Assembly (NCBI GenBank): GCA_022410635.1
Contig: JAJVDF010000017.1
Location: 677,174-741,173, forward strand
Direction of reading: 5' to 3'
Source of the DNA: Tretioscincus oriximinensis
Taxonomy: Eukaryota > Chordata > Lepidosauria > Squamata > Gymnophthalmidae
DNA: 64,000 bases
The position numbers and the translations under genes are program-made. Below, in pieces: positions 11,871-22,542 of this stretch. Every line of letters begins with the position of its first letter. Position 1 is the first letter of the stretch. The notes under the pieces were generated by a model. The model saw nothing but the letters and a program-made list of their open reading frames with translations, made no database searches and was not told the origin of the DNA.

Positions 11871-12724
11871 GTGTGACGCAAAAGGAGGAATACAGAATTA
11901 TATTCACACAAATTAGACAAATTGGTTCTTCTGAAGAAGCGAAATATCTTCAGTATTAGTTTTTCGGAAAGTGTTGCCTTGATCTCCAAGATATCTTTTT
12001 AACTCACAGCTTGTTACTTTTTTGCTTCCTTATGAACAGCTTAAATTAAAAAAAAAAACTAAAATGCCTTGGCTACTTCATAAATTAAGGGGCGTTATTT
12101 CTGCTAACCCTTGTGCTAGGAAGATACCTAACAAAGACGGCATTTTCTGCCCTGCATTGCAAATGACTGCATTAAACTGGCAAGCGTGGTTTAAATCCCA
12201 CCCCACTAGTTTAAAGAGCCTCCCTGGCCGAATGATGCAAGCAGCCAGTGAGAGCTTCAGACCACCTCTGTCAGCAGCTGTCCAAAGATGTGATTCTGTT
12301 TTGTTCTAGAGCTGCTTACCTGTGAAAATTGTTGTACTAATATAACATGGAAAAACAACTGTTGTGCTTAAGACATTTTCATGGGATTCTCATTGGGCAC
12401 ACCATGTTGGAAAGATAATTTATCTCTTGGATTACTTTTGAAATCAAAATGCAGAATTTAGTAGCCCTTGATTTGTCTGATCAAAGCCATAATTATTCCT
12501 CCAGTTTTCCTGCCTGACAGAAGTTGGAAAGACATTTCACAAACAGCTCTTGAAGTGATTTAAATGTTCACAATGCTAAATAATCTAATCCTTTTTGCAT
12601 ATAGAAACAATAAGGTGAAAGAGGCATAGTGTGTGGGAGTTTGCAACCTCTAATCTACTTTCTTTCATTGCACCAGATCAGAGTCTTAGGAGAAACCAAT
12701 TCTCAATATGAGGTGTCAGAATGA
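11871..12724. other. Mostly unassigned; contains one copy of a dispersed motif
   Basis: 12165-12250 (GCATTAAACTGGCA, AGTTTAAAGAGCCTCCCTGGC) resembles 24055-24135, so both are members of an unclassified repeat. Nothing else recognised. Confidence 0.4.
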
Positions 12725-12988
12725 AGAAGAAGAAGAACTGGATTCTTATACCCTGCTTTTCTCACCTTTCAAAGGGACTCAAAGCAGCTTACAAGGGTAT
12801 TTTTGCCCAAAGGCTTACATTTGATCTTCCCCAGCAGGTTGCAATTTCTTGCTTTCAAATAGCTGGGTTGGCTGGAGCTGCAGGCTAGGAGAAGGTGCTC
12901 ATCCCTCCCCACGTCCGACACAGGGCTTCGAAACCCGATCTCCCAGATGAGAGGCCATTTCCTTAGCGACTGAGCCATTCGTACCTGC
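12725..12988 (-). mobile_element. tRNA-derived SINE, copy 1
   Basis: On the minus strand it begins with a tRNA-like head (GAATGGCTCAGTCGCTAAGG as A-box region, ATCGGGTTTCGAAGCCC as B-box region) and ends GTAAGCTGCTTTGAGTCCC and a TTCTTCTTCTTC tail. Flanks AATGAAGAA and ATGAAAGAA may be a worn target duplication. Confidence 0.75.
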
Positions 12989-13199
12989 TATGAAAGAACT
13001 ATTCAGTGCTTTCTTTGAAAGTGTCCTCTTGATAACTAGGTCCAGCCTCTTGTACCCATTTGGACTTCTTTTCAGATCAGTTCTGGTATTTGCTTATTCT
13101 AAAAAGGCCAGCTGCAGTGTTACAAGCAACGTGCAAACAGTTCTTCAGAACCTNTCATCAAGGGCAGCTCAGAATAGTCACTATGGTAGTTAGAGGCCT

Positions 13200-13336
13200 G
13201 CAAAACACTTTTATTTACTTATACTTATATCCTGCCCTATACCCAGAGGTCTCGGGACAAAGATTGCAATAAAATAAATCATAAAAATGTATAAAACAGA
13301 GTGACACAGTTACTCTTTCACAGTTAAAAATGATAA
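13200..13336 (-). mobile_element. L2-type LINE 3' end, interrupted by an L1
   Basis: TTTATTTACTTATACTTATA then CTGCCCTATACCCAGAGGTCT is the antisense L2 tail. L2-like sequence appears to resume after the L1 at about 17074 (GCTCAGCCAAAGGCC). Confidence 0.65.
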
Positions 13337-13348
13337 CAATACCAACAA

Positions 13349-16300
13349 TCTAGAGGAAATAGAAGAGCTAGAGGTGTAGCTATTATAGCACGCCAGGAAC
13401 TAAACTTGGAACTAATTCGAATAAAAAAAGATAAGAGAGGCAGATTCTTATTAGCTATCGTTAAAATGGATGGAAGGACTCTTACATTAGTAAATTTGTA
13501 TGTTCCTAATGTTCAACAGAAACAATATATCCATAATATAATGATAAAAATCAATAGATTAAAAAAGGTGATCTGATTGTAGGAGGAGATTTTAATTTTG
13601 ATATGAGGTCCCCAATATTAAACCCTTTAGTTAGAAGACCTATGTCCTTGAAGAGATGGCAATTGTGGGATACATATGAGTTAAGTGGTAATCAGAACAC
13701 TCCAACCTTTTTTTCAGATAGACATCAAACTTACTCCTACCTGGATTATATCTTTGTAACACCTCAAAACCACTTGAAATTAGAAAAGGTTCAAACCGGG
13801 CCTAGGTGGCTGTCAGATCATGCTCCAGTAATAACTTATTTTAAGATCAGGGATGAGCCTCCAATGAGAAATTGGAAATTTAAATTNGACTGGGTGAATG
13901 ATGAAAANNNNNNNNNNNNNNNNNNNNNNNNNNNNNNNNNANTTTTTTAATAGAAATCGCACCNCAGGNGNTGGGGAATCCATAATTTGGGACGCCTTTA
14001 AGGCTACGATAAGNGGGGCATGTATACAACAGGATATAAGGAAAATGAGAATGNGGGATGCATATAGAAAACAGATTTTGAACCAAATTACTCAGATAGA
14101 AACNGCACTTATATCAGCTTTTGATATTAATTTAAAGCAACAATTANTCAATGCGAAAAATAAATTAGAACAATTAGATAGAATGAAAATGATAAGACAT
14201 AACGCAAGGACAAAAAATGAAACTTTATTGTGGGACACTAAGAGTGTTAAAAGAATGGCGAATATAATAAAATCTAAAGAAGTTAAAAAACATGTACTCA
14301 TACTAAAAGACGGTAATAATGTTAATATAACGAAAGATGAAATGATTAGGGCAAGATTTATTGAGTTCTATAAACATTTATACAGATCTAGACCTACACA
14401 AAATCTAAATTTTGGAGTTAAAACCTCAATGAATGAAATAGAAAGAACTGCTTTAAACAAGCAAATTACAACGGAAGAAATTATTCAAGCTATTTCAGCA
14501 TTAAAAGCAGGTAAATCTCCAGGTACTGATGGATTTACCGCCGCTTTTTATAAAANTTTTAAAGAGGAATTGACTCCAAATTTGGTTATACTGTTTAACA
14601 AGATATTAAATACTCAGGATGTCCCACAAACTTGGAAAGAAGCTGAAATAATCCCTATTTTGAAGCCTGGTAGGGACCCAACCAGTACAGAATCATACAG
14701 ACCAATAGCTCTAATGAATATTGATTACAAGATTTTCACCGCAATTTTAGCAAAAATACCGGAGAACATTGTATCAAGATTAATACCAGCAGATCAATTT
14801 GGATTTATAAAAGGGAGGCAAATTTNGGATCCAATTAGAACTACCATAAATATTATAGATCANGCACAAAAACATAAAAAGACAGCAGCCTTTTTGAAAT
14901 TAGATGTATATAAGGCATTTGACTCGGTTAATCATATTTATATACAGGAACTATGCAGGAAGTATAATATGGGTGACAATTTTACAAACACGATCATAAG
15001 TTTATATTCCGACAACAAAACGAGAGTGAGAGTAAATAAAGGAATCTCACATTTTGAACAGCTAAGAAGTGGGGTCAAGCAAGGTTGTCCTCTATCGCCG
15101 TTGATTTTTATTTTAGCAATTGAAACACTTGCAGATAAAATCAGGGACGACCATAATATTCAGGGATATCACATATCAGANATTGAAATCAAGATACAAT
15201 TATACGCGGATGACGCCTTAATTATTACTAGTAATCCTAAAGTTTCTATCCCATTAATTAAAACTCATACTGATCATTTTGAAGCATTTTCAGGTTTAAA
15301 AATAAATATGGATAAGTCTGAATTACTAACAATTAATGTTTCTAAATTAGANAAAAACTTTATTAGTTTAAACTCTAGATTAAATACGAAATTGAAGAAA
15401 TTTAAATATCTTGGGGTATGGATTACAAAAAACTTGAATAAGTTGTATGATATAAATTATAAACCAGTATGGAGATCAGTAAAGGAAAAATTAAAGAAAT
15501 GGGAAAATAGGTATTGGTCAATAACATATAGAATTAATATTATTAAAATGTCAATTCTACCGAAATTCTTATTTTTATTTCAAACTTTGCCGAGAGGATT
15601 ACGGTATGGGAAAAGCAATTAAAATCATGGGTATTGAAAGGAAATCCAAGTAGAATAGCTAATTCTATAATTTATGCGGATAAGGAAAAACTGGNTTGGG
15701 GTCTCCTCTGAGAATTTACTCGGATGCCTTTCAAATCTGTAGAATGATCCAGATAGAATATCATAGACTGAATAACACTAATTTAATGGAATTAGAAATG
15801 AATAAATTAAAAACCAACACTGTCCTCAACCCGGGATATTCCAAAAGAATCACGGACAAATGGCTACTTCCTATGAAGACGGCATATAAGAGTTGGAAAT
15901 CGAACATGAGGAAACTGGCCAATAACTGGAGGCAATTAGCATCGCTTTATGCTTTAAATTTCTCAGGAGATTCTCACATCGCAGAATATATAGTTCATTT
16001 AAGTTCACAAGGTTACAAGAGAATCAGAGATTTAATAGATTATAATGGAAGGTCAGTAGATTGGGCAACTTTGAGAAATATAACACCATATTTACAACAA
16101 CAATTTTGGCTACAACAACACTCTATTTATAACTCCATTCATAATAGAGACATCAAAAGAAGTTTAATAGGAGAATCCAAGATGGAACAAGTCGTGAATA
16201 ATATAATTGTAGGACAGAAAAAACAAATTAAAGAAATATATAAAATTATTAGTAGCATTAAATTTGANAACACTCTAAAATTAAAACAATATTGGGAAAA

Positions 16301-17061
16301 TGAAATTCCACAAATTAGGCATAAATGGGAGCAGTGGAGAGATAGGTATATGATGCATAAAGATATCAGGCTCAGAGAATTGGAATTGAAAAAAATTACA
16401 AAATGGTATCGTACCCCTTCTCAACTTTCTCACATTTCTTGTTCAGAACCCATATGTTGGCATGGTTGTTTAAATAGAGGCACATATATACATATGTGGG
16501 CTCGTTGCCCAAAAATCTTACAGTTTCGAATGAACATTTTGTTAAATATTCAAGAAATTATAAATGTTCATATCCCCAACTCTGATGAATGCTGGATTTT
16601 TGGAATATTAGATCCATTGGTTCTTAGAATAGAAGAAAAGTTGTTTATTCATGTTGGACTATTGGCCGGTCACCTAGTGATTGCTAAAGGCTGGAAAGAC
16701 CAAAGATTTTGGACAATAGAGAACTGGTGGAATTACATTTCGGAATTTCTACTGTTCGANGTACACCGAGATAAAAGACTGCAAGAAATTGGTCAACGTT
16801 CAGGATTACATTGGACTGTAAAATGGAAGTCTCTTACTACATATGCCGATAATGCTACAGCACACCCTCTGGTTAAAAATACTATCCTGATGCTTAAAGA
16901 ACAAAGATTGATAATATGAATTGTTTGCTTGATGTTGGGAGGGAAGNGGGGCACTTTCACATATTTTATGGTATTACTATATTATTTTCTGTATTAATTC
17001 ACTTTTCTTTTCTGTATACAATATATTATAAACTAATAAAAATTATATTAAAAAAAGAAAC
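13349..17061 (+). mobile_element. L1-clade LINE, 5'-truncated, with target-site duplication
   Basis: About 3.7 kb of an L1 flanked by the 12-bp direct repeat CAATACCAACAA (13337-13348 and 17062-17073). It covers the end of the endonuclease domain, reverse transcriptase, C-terminal cysteine motif and a short 3' UTR ending in an A-rich tail. The 5' part of ORF2 and ORF1 are absent. A 33-N assembly gap lies at 13908-13940. High AT content contrasts with GC-rich hAT elements nearby. Confidence 0.92.
13370..16919 (+). pseudogene. L1 ORF2 (endonuclease-reverse transcriptase), frameshifted
   Basis: Translated pieces in order: endonuclease residues RGVAIIAR, GRFLLAIV, NLYVPN, GGDFNFD and LSDHAPVI (catalytic Ser-Asp-His motif near 13820); then the reverse transcriptase with GKSPGTDGFTAAFY, ESYRPIALMNIDYKI, LDVYKAFDSV, GVKQGCPLSPLIF and the catalytic YADD at 15203-15214; then a C-terminal CSEPICWHGC, THMW-like IHMWARC cysteine/histidine motif near 16440-16510. 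Breaks: a one-base slip in the A-run at 13563, frame change across the N gap, and two slips between about 15595 and 15700. It therefore cannot make a full protein as assembled, though the RT block itself is open for 574 codons. Confidence 0.88.
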
Positions 17062-17073
17062 CAATACCAACAA

Positions 17074-17300
17074 GGAGATAGGGTATTGTTCGCTCAGCCA
17101 AAGGCCAAGGTAAATGGGNGCATTTCCACCAGGTGTCTAAACATGAACAGTGTACAAAACATCTGAAGTTTTGAAGTCAGGACATCAAAGCGATCTCTGT
17201 CTGCATCAGAGTGGCTGATGCTTGGGGGTGCCTCTGGATTTCCTAGTGCCAGAAGACCACCAAACATCGCCCGTCTCCCCAGGCACAAAGGGTCAGATCA
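17074..17300 (-). mobile_element. L2-like remnant flanking the L1
   Basis: GCTCAGCCAAAGGCC and CCACCAGGTGTCTAAA resemble the antisense L2 3' UTR and would continue the element cut at 13336. Diverged. Confidence 0.4.
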
Positions 17301-17674
17301 GACAGCTGATGCTAGTTGATGAGACAACAGGGTGGACTGAGAGGATTAGTGGCTGGAAACAGGCACTCCTCTGAGGACCTCTCCTCATTGGCTATTGCCC
17401 AGGAGCAGGTTTACATTCCTGCCCTGCACTCTCCAACCCCCAAAACGTGCCCTGATTTGAAACAGAGTGATTACATGAGTCACACTTTTCAACACTTTTC
17501 TTTTTTTAGAGGAAGAGAAAAGAAGGCAGGCCACTATTGAGGGAGTCTTTTAACTCCCCAGTTTTTCCTCTAGTGAAAATGGGGCCTGGCTAGTAACACA
17601 GTTAAGAGGACCTCAATGATAGATAGTCCACCAAGGAGGCTTGTAACATTTGGAGACTAACAAGGGAAAGCTAG
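17301..17674. other. Mostly unassigned
   Basis: No gene. GGAGACTAACAAGGGAAAG at 17655-17673 is the antisense of the Penelope-like TTGTTAGTCTCC block, a small fragment. Confidence 0.35.
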
Positions 17675-17968
17675 AACTGGGTTTTTATGCCCCGCTTTTC
17701 TCACCCGAAGGGACTCAAAGTGGCTTACAAAATTATTTTTTGCCTGAAGGATTACATTCTATCTTCCCCACCAGGCTTTGGTGGTTCCCGTTTATCTAGT
17801 TGCAGTTAGTTGCAATTTCTTGCAATTCTTGCTTTCTAATAGCTGGGTTGGTTAGAGCTGCAGGCTAACAGAAGGTGTTTGTCCCTCCCCATGTCTGACA
17901 CAGGGACTTACAACCCGATCTCCCAGATGAGAGGTTGTCTCCTTAGCAACTGAGCCATTCATGCCTGC
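17675..17968 (-). mobile_element. tRNA-derived SINE, copy 2
   Basis: Same family and orientation as 12725-12988: minus-strand head GAATGGCTCAGTTGCTAAGG, GAGATCGGGTTGTAAG, and 3' end GTAAGCCACTTTGAGTCCC. It directly abuts the Penelope-like fragment at 17969. Confidence 0.75.
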
Positions 17969-18072
17969 AACTGAAGAAGTAGACGTGTCTACAAAAACCT
18001 ATGCAATCTACCTTCCTCTAGTTAGTCTCCCCTTGCTAGATTTTCTTTTGACATGGCTACTTCTCTGAAATC
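17969..18072 (+). mobile_element. Penelope-like repeat fragment with hammerhead-like core
   Basis: CTGAAGA at 17971-17977, a five-base stem GTAGA/TCTAC around CGTG, then AAAA in place of GAAA. Downstream TTAGTCTCC, GCTAGATTTTCT and GGCTACTTCTCTGAAAT complete the family pattern. Confidence 0.5.
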
Positions 18073-18159
18073 GACTCAATTATAGATATTAATAAACAGG
18101 CAAGCTTATATGGAAGGAGCTACTCCAACAGTAACTCATTGGAGTCAGTAACAAATAGT

Positions 18160-18695
18160 TCTTAAGGAATGGCATAGCTCTCTTATATGTCTGGGTGTCT
18201 TCAGCCTCGAATGTCGGCATTTGAGAGGAGACCTAATTGACTTGTATAAAATCATGCATGAGATGGATAAGGTGAATAGAGAAAAACTATTTTCCCTATT
18301 ACACAGCACTATGACCAGGGGGCCCTCCTTGAAACTGATGGACAGAAGAGTGAGGACAGACAAAGGAAAGTAGTTTTTCACCCAGAGGATCATCGGCCTA
18401 TGGAATTTACTTCCAGAAGAGGTGGTAGTAGTTAGCAGCCTGGATGGCTTTAAGACAGGATTAGACAAGTTCATGGAAGACAAGGGTATAAATAGCTACT
18501 AGGATGGATGTCTTGATGCTGCCTCTGGGATGGAGCAACAGGCAGAATTCCTGAAATGCTATTTGCAGGGCATCGAGAACAGTTGAAGATTTTGCCCAGG
18601 TGCAATTGATGGGCCATTGGGTGAGACAGAATGCTGGACTAGATGGGCTCCAGCCTGATTCAGCATGGCACTTCTTATGTTTTTAAGTTCTTATG
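18160..18695 (+). mobile_element. CR1-type LINE, 3' end
   Basis: Long 3' segment ending CTTCTTATGTTTTTAAGTTCTTATG, the CR1-type short-repeat tail. Includes GACCTAATTGACTTGTATAA, TTTTTCACCCAGAGGATCAT, GGGCCATTGGGTGAGACAG and GCTGGACTAGATGGGCTCC. Best complete 3' copy in the window. Confidence 0.88.
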
Positions 18696-18743
18696 CAATT
18701 TTCAAGGCACATCTTTTAAGGTACCTCATGTAGAGTGCATTGT

Positions 18744-19203
18744 AAAGCTGCATTCGCACTAGGAGAAAAAATGGGTGTGAAAACTGCATGGCTCTATGCT
18801 GGATGCTCATGGTTCCCATTAAATTCAAGTGGAAAACGCTGTTGCCATTTCTAGTTTGCACAGCGACAAGCTTCTTGAGTGGATTTCACTGAGAAAATCC
18901 TCACAAGTGCAGCTTCATTCAATTTGCTTTGCATTCTGGTGACGGTTTTGGCATGTGGACAGTGACTGAACTGCTGTGAACCTTGATCCTTGGTTCTGCT
19001 TCTGGTTCTCTTAGGGCACACACAAAAAAGGATTAACATAATATAGACAGGTTTTACCCAAGTGGAAATCTGTACATAACCAGTGATTTAGGCCACTGAA
19101 TTGGGGACAAAACAGGGCAGGGAAGAAGGCAAAACACAAAGTGGGTTTGGACCTACTTTACTGTTTTCCACTTCAAATTTTTCTCTAGTGCAGATTTTGC
19201 GTT
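18744..19203. mobile_element. Non-autonomous DNA transposon family B, copy 1
   Basis: Begins GCTGCATTCGCACTAGGAGAA and ends in the inverse, TTTTTCTCTAGTGCAGATTTTG. The ends resemble those of 27595-28176. No transposase. Confidence 0.5.
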
Positions 19204-19292
19204 AGTTCAATCTGGGAGTTACCAGGACTGGGATTATTGATAAACCAATACTGCTGGAAGTAAGCACTCCTGGCCAGCACTCTCACCATATT
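19204..19292 (-). mobile_element. L2-type LINE fragment
   Basis: TCAATCTGGGAGTTACCAGG and GCTGGAAGTAAGCACTCCTG match the antisense ORF2 end at 11215-11330. Confidence 0.5.
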
Positions 19293-19374
19293 TGCAAGCA
19301 TCAGTGGGGAATCCAGTAACCCCAGATTTCATGCTTGTTACTTCATCAGCAGCCCATCCTCATCACAGAACAGA

Positions 19375-19545
19375 GCCAGTTTGGTGTAGTGGTTGTAGTG
19401 TTGGACTCTTATCAGATAGTCGTCTGGTTCAATTCCACATCATGGGTCAGTCACAATTCTTTAGAATTCTCTCAGCCCCACCTACTTCATAGGGTATCTG
19501 TTGTGGAAAAAAACAAAAGCTTTATGTGAAAAGGGTGTCCATCAT
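19375..19545 (+). mobile_element. tRNA-derived SINE with MIR/CORE-like middle
   Basis: Head TGGTGTAGTGGTTGTAGTG and CTGGTTCAATTCC (A- and B-box-like), then GGGTCAGTCACAATTC, CTCAGCCCCACCTACTTCA and GGGTATCTGTTGTGG, the core shared with 59812-60058 and 35115-35350. Confidence 0.75.
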
Positions 19546-20780
19546 AAATAAACATGAAGATGATAATGTCTCAGTTTGCAGGACTGCCTTCTGCTCTATA
19601 TTTTGTGTTCCTTTATTAACTGCATCCAGGTCATTATTGCCTCCAAAGCACCTGTCCCATCGCTGGATTTGAAATCAGATTGAAACAGGCAGAAATCAGC
19701 TTCTTCCGAGCATTCCTGAAGTTGAACAATCAAAAACACTTGTCCAGAAAGGTTGTGACAGCTACTGTATTTTTCAAAAAAACTTTTCTGGTTCCATGGA
19801 GGAACTTTAATAAGGTATATCATGAGTACAAATACACCAATTGAAAGCATAACTTTAGCACAAAAATGTACATTTCAGCAGATTTTTCCCTAGCTTGGTT
19901 GTGTTAGAATTGTAATAATTTTTGGATCACCAAGTTTCCTTTAATTTTCCACCACTGAAAACTTGAGTTTTGGGAAACTCAAGTACACAAACCAGTTCTT
20001 GTAGTGGAACCAAATAGGATAGCATATTGTACAAGTAAAAAGGTCAGGGATGTCATATGAAGGACAGAAGAGGGCCTCATACCTGTAATTCCTGTGCAGC
20101 AGGTGGAATTGCAACATACAGAGCTTGTAATGCAATAAGTAAATTTCCATTTGTGTACAAATGTTATATAAACTCTTTTCTCTTTTTGCACATCCGTATA
20201 AGTAGAGCAATTTGGAATTGGAGGTGATTTATTACCTTTCTGCACTGACCAGTTTACTGGTCCAACACAAGGCTTATAACTCATCTGGGCTTCTCATCCT
20301 GCTCTCTGGAGTGGAACAAAGAGTAGTGTTATAGTGTATGTGTGGGGGGCATGTGAAGGTTGCCCTGGGAACAAAGTCCTTAAAGGCACTTTTTAAAAAA
20401 GGACTACTAATAGATAAAAAACATTGTGCCCTTGCCTTCACCAGTAAATCTCTTGATGTCCAAACATTCTACCTAGAACCAAAGCACGGCAGCACTGAAT
20501 AAACAGGGGACAGAATGAGAGGAAAGGGAAGGGAGGGTGGTGGGAGGGCAGGAGGTAGCTGTGGCCCAGGCAGGGATTTTTCAGCTAACCAGCCACCCCC
20601 TTTGCCACCTGACCATGAAGAGCAGCAAGATTTTTTATATATAGCAACCCCTGCTATCCTACTACATCACAAACCTGAGTCTCCTTGGGGCTCCATGACT
20701 AGGAACGTTTGGCTGCTTTCCTATAACAATCTTAATATGGCTATTTTTATTAAATCCAAGAAAACACATCTGTGATTAGT
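19546..20780. other. No supported feature
   Basis: Contains minus-strand open frames of about 85-100 codons, one cysteine-rich (19979-20284), but none with a recognisable motif or splice context. Confidence 0.35.
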
Positions 20781-20783
20781 CTT

Positions 20784-21135
20784 CACCCACCTCCAATTTC
20801 TCCATAACATTTCCTAGTAACTTCGTGACATTACATGCCCCATAAGTCATTGCTGTGCTTATTTTACTACAGTTCCCAGTATTTTCAGAGAGCTGAGAGT
20901 CAAATGAACTTTTTATATCTAGACTGAATTCACATTGCTGAATGTTCCCACTAAGCAATTATTTCGCATTTAAAAGAAGTCTGCTTCTGAATTGAGAAAA
21001 ATGAAATAACAGAAAAACAGGGACCACAGGCCTTTTTACCGAGTGGGTCACCGAGCTTCTGTGAGGTAATGAGGTGAATTGTACATGATGTTGTTGCCAA
21101 CTTGCTAAATACCCTTAATGGGGATGCAATCTTTT
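20784..21135 (+). repeat. Unclassified repeat family C, copy 1
   Basis: Shares CATTGCTGTGCTTATTTTAC, ACAGTTCCCA, AGAAGTCTGCTTCTGAATTG, GTGGGTCACCGAGCTTC and TGAATTGTACATGATGTTG with copy 2 at 21540-22060. It lacks the insertion found in copy 2 and so serves as an empty-site reference. Confidence 0.6.
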
Positions 21136-21539
21136 TTTCTGGCTGATGCTATGTTTGCAACAGTCTGTGAGATTCAAGAGAGCTTTGGAATAGCATGGTG
21201 GCTGTTCTGGAACAGGTCGTACAAGTGTGGACAGCCTTGTTTTGGAACAGATTATCCAAATGCAGATAGCCTTGTTTTGGGATAAACTGCTTCAGAAGAG
21301 AACTGATCCAGTTGGAGCGTTTCAGCTTCCACAAATGCAGAAATGGTGTAGTTTGGATATCTTGTTACATGGGTAAGACAAGAAAAAAATGCATTCTGAA
21401 TCCAGTACTATAGACCAGTGGATTTAACTAGGAACCAAATGTGAAAGCATTAGCGCTGTGAACTTCCACTTCAGGATTGTGAGAAGTGAGAACCAGGTTG
21501 CTTCCCGACTCTTTTAAAACCAAGACAACATGTTCACAA
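21136..21539. other. Spacer between two repeat copies
   Basis: No gene. CCTTGTTTTGGAACAGATTA and CCTTGTTTTGGGATAAACTG (21233, 21269) suggest a short local duplication. Confidence 0.35.
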
Positions 21540-22060
21540 GTACATCTCCACTCACCTCAAATCTTCCTTGCAGTCCCCTCTGTCCTTGTTATATTTCCTG
21601 GTATTCTCGTGGCATCAGAAGCCCCAGAAATCATTGCTGTGCTTGCCTTACTACAATTCCCACCAATCTCTGTGAGCAGAGAGCCAATGAGCGTTTTACA
21701 TCAAGGCTCATAGTCTCGCGAGATTTAGCATCTGTAGAAGTAGACGTGTCTACGAAAGCTTATGCCACCCACTTTTCTCAAGTTAGTTTCAAAGTACTGC
21801 TAGCTCCTTTACTGAACTTTCTACTAGACTAACACGGCTATTTCTCTGAGATTTAGAATGTTCACGTAAGGAATACCACACTGAAGCTTTCTTTCGGATA
21901 ATGAAGAAGTCTGCTGCTGAATTGGAAAAAATGAGCACACTAAAAAAGCAGGACAAAAGGCTGTTTTAGCAAGTGGGTGNCTGATCTTCCATGAGTAAAT
22001 TGGGTGAACTGTACATGACGTTGCTTGCTAAATATCCTGAATGGGGTTGGAGCCCCACTC
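21540..22060 (+). repeat. Unclassified repeat family C, copy 2
   Basis: Same family and orientation as 20784-21135, interrupted at 21729-21847 by a Penelope-like fragment. Confidence 0.6.
21729..21847 (+). mobile_element. Penelope-like repeat insertion with 9-bp duplication and hammerhead-like core
   Basis: Flanked by GAGATTTAG at 21720-21728 and 21848-21856. Core order: CTGTAGA (21732-21738), stem GTAGA/TCTAC around CGTG (21740-21753), GAAA (21754-21757), then GC-TTAT-GC. The 3' part GACTAACACGGCTATTTCTC is the family signature. It resembles hammerhead ribozymes known from Penelope-like elements but has a core A replaced by T and one extra A before the stem. Confidence 0.55.
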
Positions 22061-22125
22061 TCAAGATGAGCATGGTTTAATCCCATAAAGAGATGCTTGG
22101 GATTAAATTGAAACTTTGTGGGCCT
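22061..22125. other. Spacer
   Basis: Short unassigned stretch between repeat family C and the unidentified candidate exon. Confidence 0.3.
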
Positions 22126-22398
22126 CTAGACAACAAGCGGAAATTGTGGAATCTTCTTTAAAATCTTGCAGTCATCTTCTGCCTCTGCCAGATGATTAGA
22201 AGCAATACTTGGAAAATATCGAGCTCTTACCTCATCTGGTATTTGCTTGTATAATTGTTGATCTTGCAAAAGATTCCGAATGTTAGCAAGCATCTGCCCT
22301 CTCTCTTTGTTTTTCTTTTCTTCCCTTGCTCTTGCTAACATATTGATCTTTGGCAAGAGCAATGATGACACGATGAAACGGCAGGTCGAGATAAGCAA
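22126..22398 (-). CDS. Unidentified candidate exon or retrocopy
   Basis: An open minus-strand frame of 90 codons contains a compositionally protein-like charged segment: REEKKNKERGQMLANIRN, then LLQDQQLYKQIPDEVRARYF. Within it, CAGATGAG|GTAAGAG around 22232 is a consensus splice donor following IPDE, and CTCTTGCCAAAG just upstream of INMLARAR is a possible acceptor, so the true exon may be about 22232-22345. Alternatively the frame reads through to the stop and is a retrocopy. The family is not recognised. It has the same orientation as CCL28, about 5 kb beyond its 3' end. Neighbouring DNA is repetitive, so a transposon origin is also possible. Confidence 0.3.
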   Translation of the reverse strand: MLISTCRFIVSSLLLPKINMLARAREEKKNKERGQMLANIRNLLQDQQLYKQIPDEVRARYFPSIASNHLAEAEDDCKILKKIPQFPLVV

Positions 22399-22542
22399 TC
22401 ATAATGACGAAAAACTCCATGTCATTGCTGAATTACCCATTTAAGCTGCAGTTACACCCGCCAGTAAATTTTAATCCAATTTCATTCCTCCTTCAGAATG
22501 AAAGTCCATCAGACCAATAGTAATTTTGTTTCCACCCTGTCT

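Noticed and set aside
13603..16919. L1 ORF2 as an intact, active protein
   Set aside because: At least three frame breaks, an N gap and missing 5' part mean the assembled copy cannot encode it.
12725..17968. tRNA-like A/B boxes considered as true tRNA genes
   Set aside because: Both copies continue into a shared SINE body with triplet tails, and the heads cannot fold as complete tRNAs.
19979..20284. Cysteine-rich minus frame (nine Cys in 101 codons), considered as a secreted peptide
   Set aside because: The cysteines have no recognisable spacing, there is no signal peptide at the start, and another frame is equally open.
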